A DNA stretch of 64,000 nt from Dyella_A sp050749815. GTDB lineage: Bacteria; Pseudomonadota; Gammaproteobacteria; Xanthomonadales; Rhodanobacteraceae. A program made the translations under genes and the position numbers. The notes under the pieces are model-generated. The model had not been told where the DNA came from. It ran no database searches and saw only the letters and a program-made list of their open reading frames with translations. The stretch covers positions 806,001 through 870,000 of the forward strand of contig NZ_CP192735.1 of assembly GCF_050749815.1 (NCBI RefSeq), given 5' to 3'. This document shows positions 15,506 through 23,925 of this stretch, one piece after another. Every line of letters starts with the position of its first letter. Within the stretch, counting starts at the first letter, position 1.

Positions 15506-15536
15506 TCCACGCCCGCCGCCCCGGACCCGCCGCAGG

Positions 15537-16253
15537 ATGAACTGGACCGATTACTTCATCGCCGGCGTGCTGGCCGTATCCGTGCTGATCGGCCTGTGGC
15601 GCGGGCTGGTGGCCGAGGTGCTGTCGCTGGCGATCTGGATCGGCTCGATCTGGGTCGCCTGGGCATTCGGTCCGAGCGTGGCGGCGTATTTCGAGCACAG
15701 CATTCACACGCCCGAGTTGCGGTTGGTGACCGGCTACGGCATCTGCGTGGTGGCGGTGCTGATCGTCGGCGCGTTGGTGAATGCGATCTTCCGCCGGCTG
15801 GTGGCCGGCGCGGGGCTGTCCGGCCCGGATCGCGCGCTGGGCATGCTGTTCGGTTTCGCCCGCGGCGTGCTGCTGGTGGCGCTGATGGTGTTCCTGCTCG
15901 GCTTTACCGCGGTCACCCGCGAGCCGTGGTGGCGCCAGTCGCTGCTGTTGCCGCAGTTCCAGACCGTGGCGATCGCCGTCGGCCACCACCTGCCGGCCAG
16001 CACCGCGCGCTACCTGCACCCGTCGCCCGAGGTGCTCGACGGCCTGCCCAAGCTGCCTGAGATGTCCGGCGCGGCCAACCTGCAGGGCGTGCGCAACATG
16101 CTCGACGCCCGTGGCGCCAACAGCACGCCGTCGCTGGGCGACCTGCAGGCCGCCTTGCGTGGCCAACCCGGCGCACCCACATCGTCATCTTCTGCGTCCA
16201 CGCCAGCGGCCCCCACCACGGCGGACCCGGCGGACGTCTCCTCGCATCCGTAA
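15537..16253 (+). CDS. cvpA: CvpA family membrane protein
   Basis: A 238-residue inner-membrane protein with four hydrophobic segments (MNWTDYFIAGVLAVSVLIGL at the start, then ~29-49, ~63-83 and ~101-122) and the family mark WRGLVAEVLSLAIW. The C-terminal ~100 residues are periplasmic or cytoplasmic and end in a Ser/Thr/Ala/Pro-rich tail longer than in E. coli. CvpA was found through colicin V production and has since been linked to bile and envelope stress resistance; its molecular role is unsettled. It lies 30 bases upstream of purF, as in many gammaproteobacteria. Confidence 0.88.
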   Translation: MNWTDYFIAGVLAVSVLIGLWRGLVAEVLSLAIWIGSIWVAWAFGPSVAAYFEHSIHTPELRLVTGYGICVVAVLIVGALVNAIFRRLVAGAGLSGPDRALGMLFGFARGVLLVALMVFLLGFTAVTREPWWRQSLLLPQFQTVAIAVGHHLPASTARYLHPSPEVLDGLPKLPEMSGAANLQGVRNMLDARGANSTPSLGDLQAALRGQPGAPTSSSSASTPAAPTTADPADVSSHP

Positions 16254-16282
16254 TCGCAACACCCACGCAGGCGTAAACCATC

Positions 16283-17758
16283 ATGTGCGGAATCATCGGC
16301 ATTGTCGGCATCACCGAGGTCGCCTCGGCGCTCTATGACGGCCTCACCGTATTGCAGCACCGCGGCCAGGACGCCGCGGGCATCGCCACCGTGGATGGAT
16401 CCCGCCTGCGCCTGCACAAGGGCAACGGTCTGGTGCGCGACGTGTTCAACCAGGCCTCGATGGGGCGCCTGCGGGGGCGCATCGGTATCGGTCACTGCCG
16501 CTACCCGACCGCCGGCTCCGAGGGCGCCGACGAGGCGCAGCCGCTGTACGTGAACTCGCCCTACGGCATCGCGTTCGCGCACAACGGCAACCTGATCAAC
16601 ACCGAGTCGCTGCGGCGCGAGATGTTTCACGAGGACCGCCGCCACATCAACACCGAGTCCGATTCGGAGGTGCTGCTGAATGTGCTGGCGCACGAGCTGC
16701 AGATCCAGGAGCGCATGGCGCTCACGCCGGACCACATCTTCAAGGCCGTCGCCGGCGTGCATGCGCGCGCCCGCGGCGGCTACGCCTGCATTGGTCTGGT
16801 GCTGGGCTACGGCCTGGTCGCCTTCCGCGATCCGAACGGCATCCGCCCGCTGGTGCTGGGTGAGCGCATCACAGCCGAGGGGCGCGAATACGCCGTGGCC
16901 TCCGAGTCGGTTGCGCTGGACGTGCTGGGCTTCAAGCGCCTGCGCGACATCGCGCCGGGCGAGGCGGTGATCATCACCGACGACGGCCAGCTGTTCAGCC
17001 GCCACTGCGCCGAGAGCGCCACGCACGCGCCGTGCATCTTCGAGTACGTGTACCTGGCCCGCCCCGATTCGATGATCGAGGACGTGTCGGTGTACAAGGC
17101 GCGCCTGCGCATGGGCGAGAAGCTGGCGCAGAAGATCATGCGGCTGCGCCCGGACCATGGCATCGACGCGGTGATCCCGATCCCCGACACCGCCCGCACC
17201 GCCGCCAGCGCGCTGGCCGGCGCGCTCGGTGTGCCGTTCCGCGAGGGCCTGGTGAAGAACCGCTACGTGGGCCGCACCTTCATCATGCCGGGGCAGGGCG
17301 ACCGCGTGAAATCGGTGCGCCGCAAGCTCAACGCGGTGGATCTGGAATTCCGCAAGAAGAACGTGCTGCTGGTGGACGACTCGATCGTGCGCGGCACCAC
17401 GTCGAAGCAGATCATCCAGATGGCCCGCGATGCCGGCGCGAAAAACGTCTACTTCGCCTCCGCCGCGCCGCCGGTGCGCTACCCCAACGTTTACGGCATC
17501 GACATGCCCTCGGCCACCGAGCTGATCGCCGCCGGTCAGACCGAGAAGGAAGTGGAGGCGCAGCTGGGCGCCGACTGGCTGATCTACCAGGATCTGGAAG
17601 ACCTGATCTGGGCCGTGCAGGACGGCAACGAAGACCTCAAGCACTTCGACACCTCGTGCTTCTCCGGCGAGTACGTCACCGGCCTGGAGAAGGAATACCT
17701 GCAGCAGATCGAGCTGATGCGCTCGGACGACGCCAAGGCCGCCCGCCGCACCGCCTGA
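16283..17758 (+). CDS. purF: Amidophosphoribosyltransferase
   Basis: A 491-residue enzyme that makes 5-phosphoribosylamine from PRPP and glutamine, the first committed step of purine synthesis. The mature N-terminus is CGIIGIVG, with Cys2 as the glutaminase nucleophile, so the Met is removed after translation. The class II amidotransferase part includes GIGHCRYPTAGS and AFAHNGNLIN; the PRPP site is VLLVDDSIVRGTTSKQI (~362-378). No Fe-S cysteine cluster of the Bacillus type is evident. It is the last gene of folC-dedD-cvpA-purF and is followed by a large REP palindrome. Confidence 0.95.
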   Translation: MCGIIGIVGITEVASALYDGLTVLQHRGQDAAGIATVDGSRLRLHKGNGLVRDVFNQASMGRLRGRIGIGHCRYPTAGSEGADEAQPLYVNSPYGIAFAHNGNLINTESLRREMFHEDRRHINTESDSEVLLNVLAHELQIQERMALTPDHIFKAVAGVHARARGGYACIGLVLGYGLVAFRDPNGIRPLVLGERITAEGREYAVASESVALDVLGFKRLRDIAPGEAVIITDDGQLFSRHCAESATHAPCIFEYVYLARPDSMIEDVSVYKARLRMGEKLAQKIMRLRPDHGIDAVIPIPDTARTAASALAGALGVPFREGLVKNRYVGRTFIMPGQGDRVKSVRRKLNAVDLEFRKKNVLLVDDSIVRGTTSKQIIQMARDAGAKNVYFASAAPPVRYPNVYGIDMPSATELIAAGQTEKEVEAQLGADWLIYQDLEDLIWAVQDGNEDLKHFDTSCFSGEYVTGLEKEYLQQIELMRSDDAKAARRTA

Positions 17759-17769
17759 TCCGCCCCTTC

Positions 17770-17853
17770 TGTAGGAGCCCGCTCGCGGGCGATGCTTTTA
17801 GGCTTTGATGTCGATCAGAAGCGAGAAGCATCGCCCGCGAGCGGGCTCCTACA
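17770..17853. repeat. REP-type perfect palindrome, 28-base arms
   Basis: TGTAGGAGCCCGCTCGCGGG and the next GCGATGCTT (17770-17797) are repeated exactly in reverse complement at 17826-17853 with a 28-base loop. GTAGGAGCCCGCT...GCGGGCGAT is the REP type known from Pseudomonas and Xanthomonadales. Each arm also contains a smaller CCCGC/GCGGG dyad. It ends 11 bases before the DUF455 start codon. Confidence 0.92.
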
Positions 17854-17864
17854 TCGCGATATCC

Positions 17865-18674
17865 ATGACTGATCTTCACGCCGCCGCCAAGCGCTGCCTC
17901 GACGCCGCCGATCCGGCCGAGAAACTGCGCCTGACCCATGCCACCTGGCAGGCGCTGCAGGTCGGCGAGCTGGCGCCCGATGCCGCCGCGCCGGCGCCGT
18001 TGCCGATCGGCGCTCCCGGTCGTCCCGCGCGCCCCGTGTTGGTCTCCGCCCGCCAGGTGCCGCAGCGCGGGCTCGGCACACCCGAGGGACGCGCGGCGCT
18101 GGTGCACGCCGTGGCGCACATCGAGTTCAACGCGATCAACCTGGCGTGGGATGCGGTGTACCGCTTCCGCGGTATGCCGGCGGACTACTACCGCGACTGG
18201 GCCAGCTGCGCGCACGACGAGGCGCGTCACTTCGCCCTGCTCAGCGAACGCCTGGCCGAGCTCGGCCACGCCTACGGCGACTTCGACGCACACAACGGCC
18301 TGTGGGAAATGGCCGAGAAAACCGCCCATCGCGACACCGCGCGCATGGCACTGGTGCCACGCGTGCTGGAGGCGCGCGGGCTGGATGTGACGCCGGGCAT
18401 GATCGAGCGGCTCACCGGCGCGGGCGACCTGCGCACGGTGGACATCCTTCAGGTGATCCTGCGCGAGGAAGTGGCCCACGTCGCCGCTGGCACACGCTGG
18501 TTCCACTGGTGCTGCGCGCGCGACGGCATCGATCCGCGCACCACCTTCATCGACCTGCTGCGCACTCACATGGGCGCCAGCCTACGTGGCCCGTTCAACC
18601 GGCCGGCCCGCCTCGCGGCGGGCTTCGACGAGGCGGAAATGGATCAGCTGACCCTGCTCGCCGCCAGCGGTTGA
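17865..18674 (+). CDS. DUF455 ferritin-like protein
   Basis: A 269-residue protein of the DUF455 family. Metal-ligand motifs of a ferritin-like four-helix bundle are visible: AHIEFNAINLAWDAVYRF (~84-101), CAHDEARHFALL (~110-121) and REEVAHVAAGTRWFHWCC (~201-218), each giving Glu and His ligands for a di-iron site. The reaction is unknown; a redox or hydroxylase role is inferred from the fold. ATG 17865 lies just after the REP palindrome and lacks a ribosome binding site; the in-frame ATG 17805 would read through the palindrome and is less likely. Confidence 0.82.
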   Translation: MTDLHAAAKRCLDAADPAEKLRLTHATWQALQVGELAPDAAAPAPLPIGAPGRPARPVLVSARQVPQRGLGTPEGRAALVHAVAHIEFNAINLAWDAVYRFRGMPADYYRDWASCAHDEARHFALLSERLAELGHAYGDFDAHNGLWEMAEKTAHRDTARMALVPRVLEARGLDVTPGMIERLTGAGDLRTVDILQVILREEVAHVAAGTRWFHWCCARDGIDPRTTFIDLLRTHMGASLRGPFNRPARLAAGFDEAEMDQLTLLAASG

Positions 18675-18801
18675 GCCCGCTGCGGCCGCTGCGCTGCAGC
18701 TTTTGTCTGCGCGGCGGGCCGGTTAGGTTCGAAGACCCACCATCGTTCTGCCCTCGTATCGCGCGACCCCGGCGGACGATGCCACTCCATGGAGGATTCC
18801 C

Positions 18802-19224
18802 ATGCTCAGTGTGTCTGAATCAGTCGACCTGCAAGCGCCCGCCGATGCCGTCTGGAAGACGCTCGGCGATTTCGGCGGGGCGCAGCGCTATCTCGATGTG
18901 GTGAAACGCTGCGAGCTCGTACACCACGACGGCAGCACCGAGCGGGTGCTGCACCTGAAGGGCGGCGGCAGCGCGCGCGAGCGGCTGGTGTTGTCCAGCG
19001 ACGACGATCGCGCGCTGCGCTACACGATGGTGGAGTCCCCGCTGCCGGTGGCCGACTACGTCAGTACAGTGCGGGTCGATCCGCTGGGCCCGCAACGCTG
19101 CCGGGTGACCTGGGCGGCCACGTTCGATGCCCATGGCGGCAGCGACGAGGAGGCGCGCGAGGCGGTCTCGGGTATCTACCGCGTGGGCCTGGAGGGCCTG
19201 CGCCAGCTGCACGCAGCCGGTTGA
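18802..19224 (+). CDS. SRPBCC family protein (polyketide cyclase/START-like)
   Basis: A 140-residue protein with the SRPBCC opening VSESVDLQAPADAVWKTLGD and the closing helix AVSGIYRVGLEGLRQL. The fold is a beta-sheet wrapped round a long helix with a deep pocket for hydrophobic ligands; the ligand is unknown. GGAGG (18791-18795) stands 6 bases before ATG 18802. It is a single gene followed by tRNA-Pro on the opposite strand. Confidence 0.82.
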   Translation: MLSVSESVDLQAPADAVWKTLGDFGGAQRYLDVVKRCELVHHDGSTERVLHLKGGGSARERLVLSSDDDRALRYTMVESPLPVADYVSTVRVDPLGPQRCRVTWAATFDAHGGSDEEAREAVSGIYRVGLEGLRQLHAAG

Positions 19225-19274
19225 TCCCGGGTTCCGCGCCAACCCAATCGAAGTGGCTCAGGGAGCGAGGAAAC

Positions 19275-19302
19275 AAAAAAGCCGGCACGGGGCCGGCTTT
19301 TT
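19275..19302 (-). terminator. Bidirectional hairpin terminator
   Basis: AAAAAAGCCGGC-ACGGG-GCCGGCTTTTT is symmetrical, with a T-run on both strands. It can end the SRPBCC transcript from the left and the tRNA-Pro transcript from the right. Confidence 0.85.
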
Positions 19303-19313
19303 CGTCGAATTTT

Positions 19314-19390
<77 letters not shown>

Positions 19391-19402
19391 TGGGAGCCGC
19401 GC

Positions 19403-19431
19403 ATTCTAGCGATGACGTTCGACCTTGGCAA
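19403..19431 (-). promoter_or_regulatory. Sigma-70 promoter of tRNA-Pro
   Basis: On the minus strand TTGCCA (19431-19426) and TAGAAT (19408-19403) are separated by exactly 17 bases and lie just upstream of the tRNA, with 12 bases between the -10 and the mature 5' end. Confidence 0.75.
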
Positions 19432-19541
19432 CAGGGGCAGGGTGTCGCGAGCGCCCAAGGGGCGAGGAGGCGCGCCGGCCATCTGCTAATCTTGCGGGCT
19501 GCCGTTTCACGGCCATCCGTCACCGCAAAGCAGAGGATTCC

Positions 19542-20921
19542 ATGGCGCTTACCCCGGCCCGCACCATGCCCGGCGTGCTCGAGCTGCTGCCGCTCGACCA
19601 GATCGCGTTCCAGCGCATGCTCGACGTGATCCGCCGCAACTACGAGCGCTTCGGCTTCCTGCCGATCGAGACGCCGGTGATCGAATACTCCGACGTGCTG
19701 CTGACCAAGAGCGGCGGCGAGACCGAGCGCCAGGTGTACTTCGTGCAGTCCACCGGCTCGCTCGGCAAACCGGACGAGGGCGTTCCCGAGCTGGCGCTTC
19801 GCTTCGACCTCACCGTGCCGCTCGCCCGCTACGTGGCCGAGCACGAGCGCGATCTGAGCTTCCCGTTCCGCCGCTACCAGATGCAGCGCGTGTACCGCGG
19901 CGAGCGCGCCCAGCGCGGCCGCTTCCGCGAGTTCTACCAGTGCGACATCGACGTGATCGGCAAGGACAGCCTGTCGATCCGCTACGACGCCGAGGTGCCG
20001 GCGGTGATCTACAGCGTATTCCGCGAGCTGAACGTGGGCGCGTTCACCATCCAGATGAACAACCGCAAGCTGATGCGTGGCTACTTCGAAAAGCTCGGCA
20101 TCACCGACGCCGAGCAGCAGATGCTGGTGCTGCGCGAGGTGGACAAGCTGGACAAGCGCGGCGCCGACTACGTGCGCGACACGCTCACCGGCGAGGCGTT
20201 CGGCCTGAGTGCCGAGGTGGCCAACCAGATTCTCGCCTTCGTGCAGGTGCGCTCCACCTCGCTCAAGGATGCGCTGGACAAGCTCGATGCGCTGGGTGAA
20301 GGCCCCGAGGCGATGGAGCAGGGCCGCGCCGAGCTGAAGGAGGTGCTGGGCCTGATCCACGCCTTCGGCGTGCCGGAGACGCACTACGCGCTCAACCTCT
20401 CGATCGCCCGCGGTCTGGACTACTACACCGGCACCGTCTACGAGACCACGCTCAACGACCACCCGCAGATCGGCTCGGTCTGTTCCGGCGGCCGCTACGA
20501 AAATCTGGCCGGCCAGTACACCAAGTCGCACCTGCCCGGCGTGGGCATCTCGATCGGCCTCACCCGCCTGTACTGGCAGCTGCGCGACGCCGGCCTGATC
20601 AACACCGCGCATAGCACGGTGGACGTGCTGGTGACGCAGATGGATGAGGCCCAGCTGCCGGCCTACCTCGCGGTGGCCAACGAGCTGCGCAACGCCGGCA
20701 TCGCCACCGAGGTGGTGCTGGAAGCGGGCAAGCTCGGCAAGCAGTTCAAGTACGCCGACCGCGCCGGCATCCGCTTCGTGCTGGTACTGGGCGAGGACGA
20801 GCTGGCCAAGGGCGTGGTGACGGTGAAGGACCTGCGCCGCGAGGACCAGTTCGAGGTGGCACGCGGTGAATTGATCAAGACCCTTCGGGTGGAGCTGGAG
20901 CAGGCGGCGGTGATGGGTTAA
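19542..20921 (+). CDS. hisS: Histidyl-tRNA synthetase
   Basis: A 459-residue class II synthetase that charges tRNA-His. Visible are the N-terminal RTMPGVLELLPLD, motif 2 YRGERAQRGRFREFYQCDID (~119-138), the histidine-binding motif ARGLDYYTGTVYE (~289) and motif 3 PGVGISIGLTRL (~333-344), followed by the C-terminal anticodon-binding domain (~360-459). ATG 19542 was chosen because it begins the conserved region; the longer frame from 19425 overlaps the tRNA promoter region. It is a single gene; a REP pair follows it. Confidence 0.93.
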   Translation: MALTPARTMPGVLELLPLDQIAFQRMLDVIRRNYERFGFLPIETPVIEYSDVLLTKSGGETERQVYFVQSTGSLGKPDEGVPELALRFDLTVPLARYVAEHERDLSFPFRRYQMQRVYRGERAQRGRFREFYQCDIDVIGKDSLSIRYDAEVPAVIYSVFRELNVGAFTIQMNNRKLMRGYFEKLGITDAEQQMLVLREVDKLDKRGADYVRDTLTGEAFGLSAEVANQILAFVQVRSTSLKDALDKLDALGEGPEAMEQGRAELKEVLGLIHAFGVPETHYALNLSIARGLDYYTGTVYETTLNDHPQIGSVCSGGRYENLAGQYTKSHLPGVGISIGLTRLYWQLRDAGLINTAHSTVDVLVTQMDEAQLPAYLAVANELRNAGIATEVVLEAGKLGKQFKYADRAGIRFVLVLGEDELAKGVVTVKDLRREDQFEVARGELIKTLRVELEQAAVMG

Positions 20922-20938
20922 CACCGTAATCTCTCATC

Positions 20939-21023
20939 GCCGTCATTCCCGCGAAAGCGGGAATCCAATATCGCCTTTGGCGGGACGAGCAAGATGGGTT
21001 CCCGCTTTTGCGGGAATGACGCC
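20939..21023. repeat. REP-like inverted pair behind hisS
   Basis: GTCATTCCCGCGAAAGCGGG (20942-20961) is answered by GCTTTTGCGGGAATGAC (21004-21020), so the two copies can fold on each other. It is the same family as the tandem units at 270-660. It probably marks the end of the hisS transcript. Confidence 0.88.
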
Positions 21024-21070
21024 GAGGGGGCGTGGGAGTCGCCGCAGTACCTAGGGAAAAATCAGCGAAC

Positions 21071-21379
21071 ATGGAGACACGGATGCCTCCCAGACGACCC
21101 GCCGTCTACATCATGGCCAGCGCTGAGCGCGGCACCCTGTACATCGGCGTGACCGGCGACTTGAAACGTCGAGTCTGGGAGCACCGTGATGGCATCGTCG
21201 AAGGGTTCACCCAACGCTACGGCCTAAAGCGATTGGTCTGGTTCGAACATCATGCTGACTTTCCGGCTGCGATTGCCCGAGAAAAGCAGCTCAAGAAGTG
21301 GAATCGTGCCTGGAAGCTGGAACTGATCGAGACCACCAACCCGGCATGGCGCGACCGGTGGGTCGATCTGCTGGACTGA
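21071..21379 (+). CDS. GIY-YIG nuclease-domain protein (UPF0213/YhbQ-like)
   Basis: A 102-residue single-domain protein: AVYIMASAERGTLYIGVTGD carries the YIM...YIG version of the GIY-YIG motif (~13-32), followed by RRVWEHRDG with the conserved Arg and the Glu-type catalytic stretch AAIAREKQLKKWNRAWKLEL. Small stand-alone members of this family are abundant and mostly of unknown function; nuclease activity is inferred. The start ATG 21071 has no strong ribosome binding site, and ATG 21083 is an alternative. Flanking REP DNA is common around this family. Confidence 0.83.
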   Translation: METRMPPRRPAVYIMASAERGTLYIGVTGDLKRRVWEHRDGIVEGFTQRYGLKRLVWFEHHADFPAAIAREKQLKKWNRAWKLELIETTNPAWRDRWVDLLD

Positions 21380-21450
21380 GAAAACAGCACATTCGCAACG
21401 AACAACGCCCGCCTGGGCAAAGCGCATCAAACGACACCCCGGAGTCTTTC

Positions 21451-23346
21451 GTGAGCCATACCATCACCCTGGACGGCAGCAGCCTCACCCGCAAGCAGCT
21501 GGTCGCCGTTGCCCGCGGCGGCGCATCTGTGGAGCTGGACCCAAACCAGCTCGCGCGCGTGCAGCGCGCGGCAGACTTCCTCGCCGAGAAGGTGAGCTGC
21601 GGCGAGCCGACCTACGGGGTCACCACGGGCTTCGGCTCCAACGCCGACAAGCTGCTCGGCGCCCACCGCCTGCGCGACGAGCTGCCGGGCGGCAACCCGC
21701 ACCAGCCCGAAGGCACGCTGCTGGACGAGCTGCAGCACAACCTGATCATCACCCATGCCGTATGCGTGGGTAAGCCGTTCGCCGAGGACGTGGTGCGGGC
21801 GATGCTGGTGATCCGCATCAACACGTTGATGCGCGGTCATTCCGGCATCCGCGTATCCACGCTGGAGGCGCTCACCGCCATGCTCAACGTCGGCATCGTG
21901 CCCGTGGTGCCGGAGAAGGGCTCGGTCGGCGCCAGCGGCGATCTGGCGCCGCTGTCGCATCTGGCGATCGTGCTGCTGGGCGGCGGCGAGGCGTTCTACC
22001 AGGGCGAGCGCATGGCCGGCGCCGAGGCGCTGAAGCGCGCCGGGCTGGAGCCGATCCGGCTGTCGTTCAAGGAAGGCCTGGCGCTGAATAACGGCACCGC
22101 GCAGATGCTCGCCACCGGCGCGCTGGCGCTGGATACGCTGGAGCGCCTGCTCGATACCGCCGACCTCGCCGCGGCGATGACCTTGGACGCTTTCGCCGGT
22201 CGCAGCGGCGCACTGCGCGAGGAGGTGCATGCGCTGCGCCCGCATCCGGGTCAGGTCGATACCGCCGCACGCGTGCGCGATCTGCTGGAAGGCTCGACTC
22301 TGGTCGACATTCCGTACCACCTGGTGCCGCGCTTCCGGCAGTGGGCCGCCGATGCGTGGAGCACGCCGGAGGACCAGGCGCTCAGCTTCGACATCGGCTG
22401 GGAGTGGGTGCCGGCGAACCAGCGTCATGGGCGCGAGGCGTTCTACAACCGCTTCCTGCCGTTCAAGGGCGGCAAGAAGCACCAGCCGCAGGACGCCTAC
22501 AGCCTGCGCTGCATGCCGCAGGTGCACGGCGCGGTGCGTGACGCCTGGGCGCAGGCCTGCCGCGTGTTCGACATCGAGCTGAACGCGGTCACCGACAACC
22601 CGCTGATCTTCCCGGACAACGAGGCGGCGCAGTTCATCGAGGAGCAGGTGATCTCCGCCGGCCACTTCCACGGCATGCCGCTGGCGCTGGCGATGAGCTA
22701 CGTGAAGGCGGCGATCCCGGTGCTGGCGTCGATCTCCGAGCGTCGCCTCGCCAAGCTGGTCGACCCGGCCACCAATGACGGCCTGCCGGCCTTCCTCACC
22801 GGCAACGAGGACGCCACCGATTCGGGCTTCATGATCGTGCAATACACCGCCGCGGCGCTGGTCAACGACCTCGCCACGCGTGCGCATCCGGCCAGCGTGT
22901 ACTCGGTGCCGACCAGCGCCAACGCCGAAGACCACGTGTCGATGGGTGCCAACGAAGCACGCCACGTGCTGGACATGTGCGAAGACCTCGGCCATGTGCT
23001 GGCGCTGGAGCTGTACACCGCTGCGCAGGCGCTGGATTACCGCCAGGAAATGCTCAACGCCGCCCGCCGCCTGGCCGCCCGCGGCGACTGGCGTGCGCTG
23101 GCCGCCAAGATCACCAACGCGCCGCGCGAGGACAGCCCGCATCACGCGCAGTTCGTCGAGGAAGTGAAGGCGTTGACCGCCGCGCTGGCCGAGGTGGGTG
23201 ACTACCACGCCGGCGCCGCCGTACGCCGCGCGCACGAGCGCCTGCGCCAGCACATCGGCTTCATGCATCGCGATCGCGCGATGGACGGCGACGTGCGCAC
23301 GGTGTGCGAGCTGATCGCCCGTGGCGCGGTGCTGGACGCGGCCTGA
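21451..23346 (+). CDS. Aromatic amino acid ammonia-lyase, HAL-like, unusually long
   Basis: A 631-residue member of the histidine/phenylalanine/tyrosine ammonia-lyase family; typical bacterial HAL has about 510. The MIO cofactor triad ASG lies in VGASGDLAPLSHLAI (~160), the catalytic region PTYGVTTGFG (~52-61) and VPTSANAEDHVSMG (~486-499) are intact. The selectivity stretch LQHNLIITHAVCVG has Thr-His where HAL has Ser-His, which points to histidine-like substrates, though this is inference. Extra length comes from a segment after ~295 (DAWSTPEDQALSFDIGWEWV) and a longer C-terminus. The start is GTG 21451 after GGAG. No hut genes are nearby, so I do not call it hutH. Confidence 0.8.
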   Translation: MSHTITLDGSSLTRKQLVAVARGGASVELDPNQLARVQRAADFLAEKVSCGEPTYGVTTGFGSNADKLLGAHRLRDELPGGNPHQPEGTLLDELQHNLIITHAVCVGKPFAEDVVRAMLVIRINTLMRGHSGIRVSTLEALTAMLNVGIVPVVPEKGSVGASGDLAPLSHLAIVLLGGGEAFYQGERMAGAEALKRAGLEPIRLSFKEGLALNNGTAQMLATGALALDTLERLLDTADLAAAMTLDAFAGRSGALREEVHALRPHPGQVDTAARVRDLLEGSTLVDIPYHLVPRFRQWAADAWSTPEDQALSFDIGWEWVPANQRHGREAFYNRFLPFKGGKKHQPQDAYSLRCMPQVHGAVRDAWAQACRVFDIELNAVTDNPLIFPDNEAAQFIEEQVISAGHFHGMPLALAMSYVKAAIPVLASISERRLAKLVDPATNDGLPAFLTGNEDATDSGFMIVQYTAAALVNDLATRAHPASVYSVPTSANAEDHVSMGANEARHVLDMCEDLGHVLALELYTAAQALDYRQEMLNAARRLAARGDWRALAAKITNAPREDSPHHAQFVEEVKALTAALAEVGDYHAGAAVRRAHERLRQHIGFMHRDRAMDGDVRTVCELIARGAVLDAA

Positions 23347-23415
23347 GTGCCGGACGCTATCCTTTTTCCTGATCACCCGGCGCGCCAAGCGCGTCCCCTG
23401 TTGCCGGAGTTCCCG

Positions 23416-23814
23416 ATGAGCCTGATCCAGACCCCCGTTTCCTTCGGCGAGCTGATCGACAAGATCACCATCCTGGAGATCAAGTCGCAGCAGATCCGCG
23501 ACGAAGTCAAGCTGGCCAACGTGCGCACCGAGCTGGACCTGCTCAGCGCCACCTGGGCTGCCCATCCGGCCTCGCGCACCGACATCGCCGACGAGCGCGC
23601 CCGCCTGCTGACGGTGAACCAGGCGCTGTGGGACATCGAGGACCACATCCGCCTGAAGGAAAAGGCCCAGGCCTTCGACGCCGAGTTCATCGAGCTGGCC
23701 CGCGCGGTGTACTTCCGCAACGACGAGCGCGCCGCGGTGAAGCGCGAGATCAACCTCAAGCTCGGCTCGCAGCTGGTGGAAGAGAAGTCCTACCAGGACT
23801 ATCGCGCGTCGTAG
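23416..23814 (+). CDS. DUF6165 family protein
   Basis: A 132-residue protein with the family opening SLIQTPVSFGELIDKITILE and the later ALWDIEDHIRLKEKAQAFD, AVYFRNDERAAVKREINLKL. Mostly helical and charged, no signal peptide. The family has no established function; I recall its genes lying close to lipopolysaccharide genes in related bacteria, as here (Kdo kinase and a family 9 glycosyltransferase follow within 2 kb). CCGGAG 6 bases upstream supports ATG 23416 over the GTG at 23347. Confidence 0.82.
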   Translation: MSLIQTPVSFGELIDKITILEIKSQQIRDEVKLANVRTELDLLSATWAAHPASRTDIADERARLLTVNQALWDIEDHIRLKEKAQAFDAEFIELARAVYFRNDERAAVKREINLKLGSQLVEEKSYQDYRAS

Positions 23815-23925
23815 CTCGTCCGAGGTTTTCGGAAGGAGTCGGGCGCGGCTCTGCAAGTGCCGGCGGTGGACTCCCGGTGCATTGCTGCTGCTGACATGCT
23901 CGCTCTTTTTTAAGGGGCGAGTGGG

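Noticed and set aside
21451..23346. Calling the ammonia-lyase hutH
   Set aside because: Length, inserts, Thr-His selectivity pair and absence of hutU, hutI or hutG nearby leave the substrate open.
23347..23415. Extending the DUF6165 protein to GTG 23347
   Set aside because: The additional residues are Pro/Ala/Arg-rich and not conserved in character; CCGGAG before ATG 23416 gives a better start.
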